From NCBI RefSeq assembly GCF_019192735.1, contig NZ_JAHTKP010000033.1, forward strand, positions 1 to 64,000: a stretch of 64,000 bases of DNA, in the 5' to 3' direction. The notes under the pieces are model-generated. The model saw only the letters and a list, made by a program, of their open reading frames with translations, ran no database searches and was not told where the DNA came from. The position numbers and the translations under genes are program-made. This document shows, piece after piece, positions 50,251 to 58,056 of the stretch (its first letter is position 1; every line of letters begins with the position of its first letter). The DNA is from Kitasatospora aureofaciens (GTDB lineage Bacteria; Actinomycetota; Actinomycetes; Streptomycetales; Streptomycetaceae).

Positions 50251-50439
50251 CCGCTCGTGCCCCACTAGATCAATTCCTCCGCGAACGCAACAACCTGCGC
50301 TCGTGATCTGGTGCACAAGCTCACCCCCGTGTTGAATTGCCGCCACAGCGCGGGCTTTTGCTCTGCCGTCGGCATGCATGCGGGTACCGACGGCCGCTAG
50401 TCCGTGCCCTTGCTGGATGGCGCACACAAGGAGGTGGCG

Positions 50440-51282
50440 TTGTCAGAGCACGGATGGGGCCCGAGCAGCCCCGACGCGCGGGGGCGGGCGGCGCCGGAGG
50501 AGCCGGGGGACACCGTGTGGCGGCTGCGGTCCCGGGCCTGCTGGCAGGAGGCCGCCGAACTGCTGCGCCCGGCCGCCGAGCACGACCCGACGGTGGCCCT
50601 CGGCCGGGCCGAACTCCTCATCGAGCAGTGCCTGTTCACCGCCGCGCACTGGACCCAGGCGGAGCAGGCGCTGCGGTTCGCCGAGGCCGTGGTGGCCAGC
50701 ACCGAGCAGCGTGCCTCCGCCGCCTGCGCCCGCGGCTTCCTGGCCTACCTGGCCAGCGTGATCGGCCCGCGGGACCGGCTGGACGAGGCGCAGGCGGCGT
50801 TCGGCCGCACCTCGGCGCTGCTGCCGCCGGACGCCCCCGGCCGTCCGCTGCTGGACTTCCGGCGCGGGCTGGTCGCGGAGAACCTGCTGCGGGACCGCAG
50901 CGCCGCCTGGATCGCCTACCGCCGGGCGCACGACGGCGCCGGCGAGCGCGGGGACGAGCTGCTGCGCTCGTACACCTGGCGGCACTTGGCCGCGCTGGCG
51001 CTGTCGCACGGGGACCGCGGCCACGCGCGCGAGGGCTTCGACGCCTCGCTGCGGCTGCGCGAGCAACTCGGCTTCACGGTGGGGGTGGCACCGGCGCTGG
51101 CCGCGCTGGCGGAGGTGTCCGAGCCGGCCGAGGCGGCGCGGCTGCGTGCGGAGGCGGCCCGGCTCGTGCAGGCTCTGGGAGGCGTGCCGGTGTGGCTCGC
51201 GCGCCAGCTGGGCGCGGTCCGCGCTCCGGCGCCTCCCCCGGACGGACGCATCGGACGCGAGACCCGGGGAATCATCAGCTAA
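50440..51282 (+). CDS. TPR-like helical-repeat protein
   Basis: 280 residues, almost entirely alpha-helical, with several Ala/Leu-rich helix pairs of TPR type (WQEAAELLRPAAEHDPTVAL, RDRLDEAQAAFGRTSALLPP, GHAREGFDASLRLREQLGF). No catalytic motif or membrane segment. It is probably a scaffold or regulatory interaction protein. TTG 50440 is chosen because AAGGAGG is five bases upstream. The last three codons overlap the iron box that precedes the FhuF-like gene. Confidence 0.75.
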   Translation: MSEHGWGPSSPDARGRAAPEEPGDTVWRLRSRACWQEAAELLRPAAEHDPTVALGRAELLIEQCLFTAAHWTQAEQALRFAEAVVASTEQRASAACARGFLAYLASVIGPRDRLDEAQAAFGRTSALLPPDAPGRPLLDFRRGLVAENLLRDRSAAWIAYRRAHDGAGERGDELLRSYTWRHLAALALSHGDRGHAREGFDASLRLREQLGFTVGVAPALAALAEVSEPAEAARLRAEAARLVQALGGVPVWLARQLGAVRAPAPPPDGRIGRETRGIIS

Positions 51283-51298
51283 GGTGAGCCTAACCTGG
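51280..51298. promoter_or_regulatory. DmdR/IdeR-type iron box
   Basis: The reverse complement reads CCAGGTTAGGCTCACCTTA, matching the actinobacterial iron-box consensus TTAGGTTAGGCTCACCTAA at 16 of 19 positions. TAACCT (51291-51296) within it can serve as the -10 box of the FhuF-like gene, so repressor binding would block transcription when iron is sufficient. Confidence 0.8.
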
Positions 51299-51444
51299 CC
51301 GGGGTGAGCAGCGCCCCGGCCGGGTCGCCTTGCCGTTCCCGGGCTCCGCCACGCCCAGGTCCGGCCGGGCCTCGCCGGACTCCGCCCCGGCCGGGCGCGG
51401 CCGGGCTGCCCGCCGGCGGCCCCCGGTCGACCCGATGGGGCCCC

Positions 51445-52410
51445 ATGACCGGAAGCAGCGTCACCGCGAGCGGCACGACCGCGAGCAGCACCCGGACCGG
51501 CCCCGCGCCGCGCTCCCCGCGCACCGCCGAGGCGTGCACCACCGAGGCGCACGCCGTCAGCCCCGCGCCGGACGCCACCACCCCCTGCGCTGCCCCCTGC
51601 ACCACCTCGTACCACCGGCTCGACACCCTCGCCCCGGTCCTGCGGGTGCGCTGCGCCCCACCCCGGCGCGGCCGCGGCTGGATCCCCGCCGCCGACCTGG
51701 CCGCCCGGCCCGAGGCGGTGCGCGACCTGATCGCCCACGACGCCCGGCAGGGCCTGGCCCGCTACGGGCGGCCGCTGCGCCCGGACGTGGCGGCCGGCTT
51801 CGGCCTGCACCGCTTCGTCTGGCCGGTCGCCCTGCTGTTCACGGTGCCGTGGTTCCTGGAGCGGCGCGTCCCGCTGCTCTCTGCCGAGGACGTCGCGCTG
51901 CGCCGCCGCACCGGCGAGGTGACGGTCCGTCCGGGCGCGTTCGCCTGCCTGCCGGACGACCCGGCCGCGAGGCTGCCGCAGGCCCGGACGGTGCCGGACG
52001 AGGCCGCGCTGGCCGCCGAACTCCGGTCCGCGCTGAGCGAGTTCCTGGCCCCGGCGCTGGCCGCGTTCCGCCCGGAGGTGCGGCGCGGGCCGCGAGTGCT
52101 GTGGGCGATGGCCACCGACGCGGCGGTCGAAGGGCTCTGGTACGTCGGCGGGCTGCTCGGCGAGGAGGAGCGGGTGCAGGCCGAGCTGTCCGCCCTGCTG
52201 GAGCCCGCCGCACCGGCGTACGCGCCGGGCGTGGCCGACGCGCCCGCCCCCGCTCCGGCCCCCTTCACGCCGGGTGCCGGTTTCACCGCGACGGCGGTCG
52301 GCCGCGGTGGTGCTTCGGGTACCGACCGGGCCCGGGCCAGCTGTTGCCTCGTCTACACCGCGGAGCCCGCGGACATGTGCGGCGGCTGCCCCCGCGTCAC
52401 GCGAAGTTGA
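51445..52410 (+). CDS. FhuF-like (2Fe-2S) ferric-siderophore reductase
   Basis: 321 residues. The C-terminal ASCCLVYTAEPADMCGGCPR has the Cys-Cys-x10-Cys-x2-Cys pattern that binds the unusual [2Fe-2S] cluster of FhuF. The central domain (VAAGFGLHRFVWPVALLFTV ... WAMATDAAVEGLWYVGGLLG) is typical of the streptomycete members. The protein releases iron from ferric siderophores in the cytoplasm. The iron box upstream supports this role. ATG 51445 fits the family length. GTG 51304, seven bases after TAACCT, would give a 368-residue leaderless form with a low-complexity Pro/Arg N-terminus. Confidence 0.88.
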   Translation: MTGSSVTASGTTASSTRTGPAPRSPRTAEACTTEAHAVSPAPDATTPCAAPCTTSYHRLDTLAPVLRVRCAPPRRGRGWIPAADLAARPEAVRDLIAHDARQGLARYGRPLRPDVAAGFGLHRFVWPVALLFTVPWFLERRVPLLSAEDVALRRRTGEVTVRPGAFACLPDDPAARLPQARTVPDEAALAAELRSALSEFLAPALAAFRPEVRRGPRVLWAMATDAAVEGLWYVGGLLGEEERVQAELSALLEPAAPAYAPGVADAPAPAPAPFTPGAGFTATAVGRGGASGTDRARASCCLVYTAEPADMCGGCPRVTRS

Positions 52411-52441
52411 CGAAAGCACGTGCGAGAAAGAATCCGGAAAG

Positions 52442-52455
52442 CCCGGAATTCCGGG
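52442..52455. repeat. Perfect 14-base palindrome in a lower-GC gap
   Basis: CCCGGAATTCCGGG lies 32 bases after the FhuF-like stop. The surrounding gap 52411-52624 is AT-richer than the genome and holds no gene. The palindrome could be a weak terminator or an operator for the DUF2637 gene downstream. Confidence 0.6.
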
Positions 52456-52624
52456 AATAGTCCGCTTCGAATTCATACGACGATGCGATTTGCAAGGGGG
52501 AAGAAATCCCTCTACTCAGCGCATTGACGGCGAATCAGCCATTCCCCCGCCGAGCATCCGTCATGATGGTCCCCGCCATCACGACGCAGGAACGCGACGC
52601 AGGAAAGCGAGGCTGGTTCCGGCG

Positions 52625-53665
52625 ATGAAATTGTCCGACATACCGCTCGGCTGGGCCGTCACCGGAGGTTTAGGGCTGCTGGTCAGCGCACTCCTGGTGG
52701 CCCTGGCCCGGAGCCGGGGATCCGCCGCCGGCGGCACGGATTCCTGGGAGCGTTCCGAGGAACGGCGCCGCAACAAGGAATCCCTGTACGGCGGCGCCTC
52801 GTACGTGCTGCTGTTCTGCTGCGCCGCCGTCGCCGCCGCGCTCTCCTTCCACGGGCTGGTCGGCTTCGGGGTGCAGAACCTCAACCTCTCCGGCGGCTGG
52901 GAGTACCTGGTGCCGTTCGGGCTCGACGGCGCGGCGATGTTCTGCTCGGTGCTCGCCGTCCGCGAGGCCAGCCACGGCGACGCCGCCCTCGGCTCGCGGC
53001 TGCTGGTCTGGCTGTTCGCCGGGGCCTCTGCCTGGTTCAACTGGGTACACGCCCCGCGCGGCTTCGGCCACGCCGGCGCCCCGCAGTTCTTCGCCGGGAT
53101 GTCCCTCTCCGCGGCCGTGTTGTTCGACCGCGCGCTCAAGCAGACCCGCCGGGCCGCCCTGCGCGAGCAGGGACTCGTCCCCCGGCCGCTGCCGCAGATC
53201 CGCATCGTCCGCTGGCTTCGCGCGCCGCGCGAGACCTATGCGGCCTGGTCGCTGATGCTCCTGGAGGGCGTGCGCAGCCTCGACGAGGCGGTGGACGAGG
53301 TCCGCGAGGACAAACGGGAGAAGACCGCGGAGAGGGAGCGCCGCAGGCTGGCCGGGCGGCGCGAGCGGGCGGAGATCCGGGCGATCAGCCGCAGCAACGG
53401 CACCTGGCGCCAACGAGGCGGCAGCGCCCGTCAGTTGGAGTCCGGATCGGAGCCCGCCATAGCCGGCGGGCCCGGGGCGGAGCGGCCCGCCGGAGCGCGC
53501 GGGGTCGAGGGCGTCGCCGCCGAGGGCGCCGTGGTCCAGCCGGGCCTCCCGGCCCGTCCGGAGCGGCGCACCATCGACCTGACGCTCGACGACGACACCG
53601 TGACACTGCCCCGGCTGGACTCGCTGGAGCGCAAACTGAAGGACCTGGAGCAGCAGTTCGGCTGA
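52625..53665 (+). CDS. DUF2637-family membrane protein
   Basis: 346 residues. About five membrane segments in the first 200 residues, with the family core FHGLVGFGVQNLNLSGGWEYLVPFGLDGAA split as two motifs (LVGFGVQNL and YLVPFGLDGAAMFCSVLAVR). The cytoplasmic C-terminus is strongly basic then acidic (REDKREKTAERERRRLAGRR ... TIDLTLDDDTV) and ends in a short coiled coil (LERKLKDLEQQFG). DUF2637 proteins occur in streptomycete chromosomes and conjugative plasmids, some next to transfer genes. None are here. Function unknown. Confidence 0.87.
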   Translation: MKLSDIPLGWAVTGGLGLLVSALLVALARSRGSAAGGTDSWERSEERRRNKESLYGGASYVLLFCCAAVAAALSFHGLVGFGVQNLNLSGGWEYLVPFGLDGAAMFCSVLAVREASHGDAALGSRLLVWLFAGASAWFNWVHAPRGFGHAGAPQFFAGMSLSAAVLFDRALKQTRRAALREQGLVPRPLPQIRIVRWLRAPRETYAAWSLMLLEGVRSLDEAVDEVREDKREKTAERERRRLAGRRERAEIRAISRSNGTWRQRGGSARQLESGSEPAIAGGPGAERPAGARGVEGVAAEGAVVQPGLPARPERRTIDLTLDDDTVTLPRLDSLERKLKDLEQQFG

Positions 53666-53678
53666 GCCCTTCGGCCGC

Positions 53679-55970
53679 TCAGGCCGCGGCCGTCCCGCTG
53701 AGCTCGAACCACATCCGCTTGCCGGAACCGCGCGGCTCCACCCCCCAGGCGTCCGCCAGCGCCTCCACCAGCATCAGCCCGCGCCCGGAGGAGGCCTGCT
53801 CCCCCGGCGTCCGGCGGGTCGGCCAGAGGTCCGACTCGTCCTCCACCTCGACCCGCAGCCGGGCCCGGCCACCGTCGGAGGCCGGCTCCCGGTAGAGCCG
53901 GGCGGTGAACATGGCGTCCCGGTCGGTGTGCCGGATGGCGTTGGTGACCAGCTCCGAGGAGAGCAGTTCGGCGGTGTCGATGAACTCGGCGACGCCCCAG
54001 CGGCGCAGCGCGTCGCGCAGCTCGGCCCGCACCTCGGAGATGCGGGCCAGGTCGGCCTGGCCGATCCGGCGGCGCAGCTGCTGGGCGGCCAGGCCGCCGG
54101 CCGGGCCGTCCCAGCGCAGGAGCAGCAGCGCTATGTCGTCCTCGCGCTCGCTGGAGTCGGCGGCCTGGGAGGCGATCCGGTCGGCCAGGTCCTCCAGCGG
54201 GTCGCGGGCGGCCTCGTCGGCGGGCGGCAGCGGCTCGGCGAGCGCCCGGGTCAGCCGGGCGATGCCGTCGTCCAGGTCCATGCCGCGGGCCTCGACCAGC
54301 CCGTCCGTACAGAGCAGGACCGTCTCGCCCGGGTCCAGGCTGAACCGGGTGACCCGGTACTCCTGGTCCGGGTCGATGCCGAGCGGCAGGCCGCCGGCCA
54401 CCGGCACGGTGGTGGCGGTGCCGTCCGAGCGGCGGACCACCGGGTCGAGGTGGCCGGCCCGGACCGCGTAGACCACGCCGTAGTCCACGTTGACCTCGGC
54501 GTAGGCGCAGGTCGCGAAGTGGTCGGTGTCCAGGTCGGCGAGGAAACGGGAGGCGCGGGCCATCACGGCGGCCGGCGGGTGTCCCTCGGCCGCGTAGGCG
54601 CGCAGCGCGATCCGCAGCTGGCCCATGATCCCGGCGGCGTGCACGTCGTGGCCCTGGACGTCGCCGATCACCAGGCCGACGTGCCCGCCGGGCAGCGGCA
54701 CCACGTCGTACCAGTCGCCGCCGATCTGCAGGCCGGAGCCGGCCGCCAGGTAGCGGACGGCCGTGGTGACGCCCGGCACGGACGGCACCGTGCGCGGCAG
54801 CATCACCCGCTGCAGCCCGGCCGCCAGCTCGTGCTCGGCGTCGTGCAGCCGGGCCCGGGCCAGCGACTGGGCGACCAGGCCGCCCAGGGTCGTCAGCAGG
54901 GTGCGCTCGTCGGCGTCCAGCTCGCGCTCGTCGTCGAAGCTGACCACGCAGACGCCGATCGCCCGGCCGCTGGCCACCAGCGGCAGGTACGCCCAGGAGC
55001 CGCGGCCGTTGCGGCTGGTCGGCTCCCACACGTCGGGGTAGCCGGCGCGGTACTCGTCGCGGGTGGAGATGAAGACCGGCGCCCGGTGCTTCAGCGCCTC
55101 GGCGGCGGGGTGGCCGGCCGGCAGCAGCGTGCGGTCCCAGATGGAGAGCGCGCCGGGACGGTAGCCGGAGGCGCCGAGGATCCGCGCCCGGCCGGCCTCG
55201 AAGGCGGCCAGCACCAGGCCGTCCGGCGGCAGGCCGGGCAGCGGCAGCTCGGTGAAGACCCGGGCGACGTCACGGACGGTGACCGCCTCGGAGAGGGCGC
55301 GGGCGGCCTCCTTGATGAACCGGGAGCGCTCCTCGCGCAGCAGGGCGAGCCGGTCGGCGCGGTCGCGCTTGTGCAGCTCGACGGTGGCGTCCCAGACGAA
55401 GCCGACCATCCGGGAGGCGCGCCCGAACGCGTCCGCGAGCACCCGGCCGCGGAAGCGCACGGCGCGCATGGTGCCGTTCGGCCCGACCGTGCGGTAGTAC
55501 GCGCCGCACTGGCCCAGCTCGGCCACCGCCCGCTCGACCCGGCGGCGCACCACCGGCGCGTCCTCGGGATGCAGCAGGGCCAGGAAGGAGGCGGCGGTGC
55601 GGTCGAAGCGGCCCTTGTCCATGACGTCCAGGCCGATGATCGTGCAGGCCCGCCGGTCGCCCTCCAGCACGTCGCGGCGGATGTCCCAGTCGAAGGAGCC
55701 GATGCCGTTGGCGGCCATCGCGGGCTCCAGCCAGTCCGGCACGGAGTCCCCGGAGGCGGCCGGGAGCCCGCCGGACAGCACCGGCGCCAGCCGGCCCGCG
55801 GCCAGCCCGGGCGCGGTCCGCAGTGAGTGGCGGCGCGCCGCCTGCGCGGGCGGCTTCGGCCGGCCCGTCCCCGCGGCCGTGGAACCGGCGGGGGCTGTCA
55901 CGGGGGGCTGTTCGGTCGTGGACGCACCGGCAGGAAGCGCCGGCCCCGGCGACTCGGACTCAGTGGGCAT
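53679..55970 (-). CDS. SpoIIE-type phosphatase with PAS, GAF and HATPase domains
   Basis: 763 residues. Order: Pro-rich N-terminus, PAS (about 85-200, IGSFDWDIRRDVLEGDRRAC), GAF (about 215-375), SpoIIE/PP2C phosphatase (about 385-610; LQIGGDWYDVVPLPGGHVGL, IGDVQGHDVHAA, LCTDGLVEARG, DDIALLLLRW) and a C-terminal RsbW-type ATPase (ELLSSELVTNAIRHT, SSGRGLMLVEALADAWG). Such proteins both dephosphorylate anti-anti-sigma factors and carry an anti-sigma-like kinase domain, linking a sensed signal to sigma-factor control. ATG 55970 has AGGAGCAGC before it. The ATPase domain is a close paralogue of the next gene. Confidence 0.95.
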   Translation of the reverse strand: MPTESESPGPALPAGASTTEQPPVTAPAGSTAAGTGRPKPPAQAARRHSLRTAPGLAAGRLAPVLSGGLPAASGDSVPDWLEPAMAANGIGSFDWDIRRDVLEGDRRACTIIGLDVMDKGRFDRTAASFLALLHPEDAPVVRRRVERAVAELGQCGAYYRTVGPNGTMRAVRFRGRVLADAFGRASRMVGFVWDATVELHKRDRADRLALLREERSRFIKEAARALSEAVTVRDVARVFTELPLPGLPPDGLVLAAFEAGRARILGASGYRPGALSIWDRTLLPAGHPAAEALKHRAPVFISTRDEYRAGYPDVWEPTSRNGRGSWAYLPLVASGRAIGVCVVSFDDERELDADERTLLTTLGGLVAQSLARARLHDAEHELAAGLQRVMLPRTVPSVPGVTTAVRYLAAGSGLQIGGDWYDVVPLPGGHVGLVIGDVQGHDVHAAGIMGQLRIALRAYAAEGHPPAAVMARASRFLADLDTDHFATCAYAEVNVDYGVVYAVRAGHLDPVVRRSDGTATTVPVAGGLPLGIDPDQEYRVTRFSLDPGETVLLCTDGLVEARGMDLDDGIARLTRALAEPLPPADEAARDPLEDLADRIASQAADSSEREDDIALLLLRWDGPAGGLAAQQLRRRIGQADLARISEVRAELRDALRRWGVAEFIDTAELLSSELVTNAIRHTDRDAMFTARLYREPASDGGRARLRVEVEDESDLWPTRRTPGEQASSGRGLMLVEALADAWGVEPRGSGKRMWFELSGTAAA

Positions 55971-56289
55971 GCTGCTCCTGCCGCTGCCGTGGCGGACCGC
56001 GCCGACCGACCGGCCGGACCGCGTGGCGATGTGATGGGTGGTGCTGGATCGGGCGGTGCCGACCTGCGGCGGTCAGTCGAGGTACCGTCTCCCCGCTGCT
56101 CTCCGCACGTGGACACACATTCCCACCATCCTGGCCAATGTTCGGCCGAGCGGCAATGGTAACGGGCCGGAAATCTTTCGCTCCGCCTTCTGTTCAGGGC
56201 GTCCTTCGAGGGCGAATGAATCGTTTCCGAAGGACCTTGCCCTGGCGCGGTTCTGGCGCGGCCTTGGCGCGGATCCGCTTGCCGCCCTG
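55971..56289. other. 319-base gap between two co-directional regulator genes
   Basis: No credible gene. It holds the promoter region of the SpoIIE-type gene on the minus strand. The middle (56120-56240) is AT-richer than average. No strong hairpin, palindrome or consensus promoter stands out to me. Confidence 0.5.
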
Positions 56290-56895
56290 CTACGGCAGCG
56301 TCAGCTCGAACCAGGTGACCTTGCCGTCGCCGCGCAGCTGGACGCCCCACGCGTCCGCGAGCGCCTCCACCAGCATCAGGCCGCGGCCCGAGGTGGCGTA
56401 CTCGGCGTCCGGATCCCGCCGGCGGCCGGGCAGGCGGGTCGCACCGTCCTGCACCTCGATCCGCAGCCGGTGGTCCGTGCCGAGCACCGCGTCGAACACC
56501 GCGCCCTTGCCGGTGTGCAGCAGCGCGTTCGTCACCAGCTCGGAGGAGAGCAGCTCGGCGGTGTCCGACAGCTCCGGCACCCCCCAGTGGCTCAGCGCCG
56601 TGCGCAGCCGTCGCCGGACCGCACCGACCGCGACCAGATCGGCCGGGTCGAGCGTCAGGTGGAGTCTGCGGTGGAGCGCACAGCCGGGGGCGACGGCGCC
56701 CGGCAGGGCGGTCCCCGTGGTGCCGGGCGCACCCTGGGCCGGCCCGGACCGATAGGCATCCCCCGAACCCGTCCGCTGCCGCGGGAATCGCGACTGACCG
56801 TCCATCAAGACTGCCCCCGCCCTCAATCCGGGCCCCCCGCCTCCGGATCCCCCGCCGGCCGGGTGGCCCTCCTCGTTCTGACCACCCATCCTCAT
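56290..56895 (-). CDS. Stand-alone anti-sigma-type ATP-binding protein
   Basis: Up to 201 residues. The C-terminal HATPase domain (about 75-201) has an intact N-box (ELLSSELVTNALLHT), G1 (EVQDGATRLPG) and G2 (ATSGRGLMLVEALADAWGV). It is nearly identical in these blocks to the C-terminal domain of the SpoIIE-type protein at 53679, indicating a recent duplication within the locus. The N-terminal 70 residues are Gly/Pro-rich and probably disordered. The start is uncertain: ATG 56895 or ATG 56805. It probably binds an anti-sigma or anti-anti-sigma partner. Confidence 0.85.
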   Translation of the reverse strand: MRMGGQNEEGHPAGGGSGGGGPGLRAGAVLMDGQSRFPRQRTGSGDAYRSGPAQGAPGTTGTALPGAVAPGCALHRRLHLTLDPADLVAVGAVRRRLRTALSHWGVPELSDTAELLSSELVTNALLHTGKGAVFDAVLGTDHRLRIEVQDGATRLPGRRRDPDAEYATSGRGLMLVEALADAWGVQLRGDGKVTWFELTLP

Positions 56896-56930
56896 GCCCA
56901 GTTGGCGGCGTTTGCAACAGTGTGCGTCCG

Positions 56931-56970
56931 ATCACGTGGGGTGAAAGGGGCACGGGGAGGTTCACGTGAT
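56931..56970. repeat. Spaced inverted repeat ATCACGTG / CACGTGAT
   Basis: Perfect 8-base arms (56931-56938 and 56963-56970) are separated by 24 bases in the divergent 376-base gap between the ATPase gene and ureAB. Each arm contains CACGTG. The remainder of the gap is a C-rich, low-complexity stretch (57040-57140) without a gene. This could be a regulatory site for either gene. Confidence 0.55.
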
Positions 56971-57206
56971 CCAACTGCCCGCGCCGGACAGGTTTGCGAT
57001 GCGCAGAGCCTGTTTTCGAGCCCGCCCCCTCCCGATCCCGCGCACACCCGGCGCGCGGAACCACCTCCTTCTCACCCCCGGGCTCCCCCTCCTCCTCTCG
57101 CCCCCGCCCCCCTTGCCCTCACCCCCACGCCCGCCCGGCGAGCCGAACAACCGCAGAGCGGCAACGCTGGACAGGGCGGCCCGGTCCGGGTTCAATGGCC
57201 CGAGAA

Positions 57207-57225
57207 GTTTGAACGCCGTTCTAAC
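57207..57225 (+). promoter_or_regulatory. TetR-type operator upstream of the urease operon
   Basis: GTTtGAACGcCGTTCtAAC is a 19-base palindrome with one mismatched pair, 47 bases before the ureAB start. TAACAT (57223-57228) at its edge can act as a -10 box. Its form suits a TetR-family repressor, and the last gene of the operon is a TetR regulator, so autoregulation of the operon is the simplest model. Confidence 0.6.
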
Positions 57226-57271
57226 ATCCCCCCGAGACGACCCCCTCCCCGGCGACCGCGAGCGAGGAACC

Positions 57272-57982
57272 GTGCGACTGACCCCCACCGAGCGGGACCG
57301 GCTGCTGATCTTCACAGCAGCCGAACTGGCCCGCGCCCGCCGCGCCCGGGGCGTACGCCTCAACATCCCCGAGGCCACCGCCCTGATCGCGGACACCGTC
57401 TGCGAGGCCGCCCGCGACGGCCTCCGGCTCGCCGAGGCCATCGAGGCCGGGCGCAGCGTGCTGACCGCCGACGACGTACTGCCCGGCGTGCCGGACGTCG
57501 TCACCGTCGTCCAGGTCGAGGCCGTGTTCGACGACGGCACCCGCCTGGCCGTCGTCAACGACCCGTTCAAGGGCGCCGGATCGCTCGGCGACGAGGCCCC
57601 CGGCGGCGCGCTGATCGGCGAAGGCGCCGGCTACGACCCGGTCGAGGAGACGGTGGTGCTCCTCGTCCACAACACCTCCGAGGTACCGATCTCGGTCACC
57701 TCGCACTTCCACTTCTTCGAGGCCAACCCGCGCCTTGCCTTCGACCGCGCCGCCGCCTACGGCACCCACCTGGCCGTCCTGGCCGGCTCCTCGGTGCGCT
57801 TCGACCCGGGCGCCACCGTCGAGGTCGGCCTGGTGCCGATCGGCGGCGAGCGGGTCGCGATCGGCTTCGCGGGGCTCGTGGACGGCCCGCTGGACGCGCC
57901 CGGCGCGAAGGAGGCCGCCCTGGCCAAGGCCCGCGCGACCGGCTACCTGACCAGCTTCGACGACGCGGAGGTGCCCTCATGA
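57272..57982 (+). CDS. Urease fused gamma-beta subunit
   Basis: 236 residues. The gamma part (1-100: RLTPTERDRLLIFTAAELAR ... GVPDVV) is joined directly to the beta part (VNDPFKGAGSLGDEAPGGAL ... VTSHFHFFEANPRLAFDRAA). A fused UreAB is known from Helicobacter and from some streptomycete urease loci. It forms the structural shell with UreC in the cytoplasm. GTG 57272 has GAGGA five bases upstream. The stop overlaps a 25-codon frame that links to ureC. No ureD, E, F or G gene is in the window. Confidence 0.93.
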   Translation: MRLTPTERDRLLIFTAAELARARRARGVRLNIPEATALIADTVCEAARDGLRLAEAIEAGRSVLTADDVLPGVPDVVTVVQVEAVFDDGTRLAVVNDPFKGAGSLGDEAPGGALIGEGAGYDPVEETVVLLVHNTSEVPISVTSHFHFFEANPRLAFDRAAAYGTHLAVLAGSSVRFDPGATVEVGLVPIGGERVAIGFAGLVDGPLDAPGAKEAALAKARATGYLTSFDDAEVPS

Positions 57983-58056
57983 GCGAGTGGAGCGAGCAAT
58001 TGATCGGAGCCGCCACGCGGGCGTGGTCCGCCGAGCGAAGCGAGGTGGGAGCATGA
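57979..58056 (+). CDS. 25-residue coupling micro-ORF between ureAB and ureC
   Basis: ATG 57979 overlaps the ureAB stop as ATGA, and its own stop (58054-58056) overlaps the ureC ATG as ATGA, so ribosomes can pass from ureAB through this frame to ureC without leaving. The peptide reads SEWSEQLIGAATRAWSAERS and ends EVGA, and its DNA has GAGCGA repeats. It may have no function beyond coupling. Confidence 0.5.
   Translation: MSEWSEQLIGAATRAWSAERSEVGA

Noticed and set aside
47464..50427. A 987-codon minus-strand frame running through moaA and far upstream
   Set aside because: Only the 331 C-terminal residues are MoaA. The upstream part is antisense to the nucleotidyltransferase and zinc-ribbon genes and has no conserved motif.
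51279..51626. A 115-codon minus-strand membrane-like frame over the start of the FhuF-like gene
   Set aside because: It is opposite a GC-rich coding leader, has no ribosome site, and its hydrophobicity is a by-product of the opposite strand's Thr/Ala codons.
56038..58056. A 672-codon plus-strand frame ending between ureAB and ureC
   Set aside because: It runs antisense to the ATPase gene and out of frame through ureAB. Only its last 25 codons, with ATGA overlaps, are considered possible.
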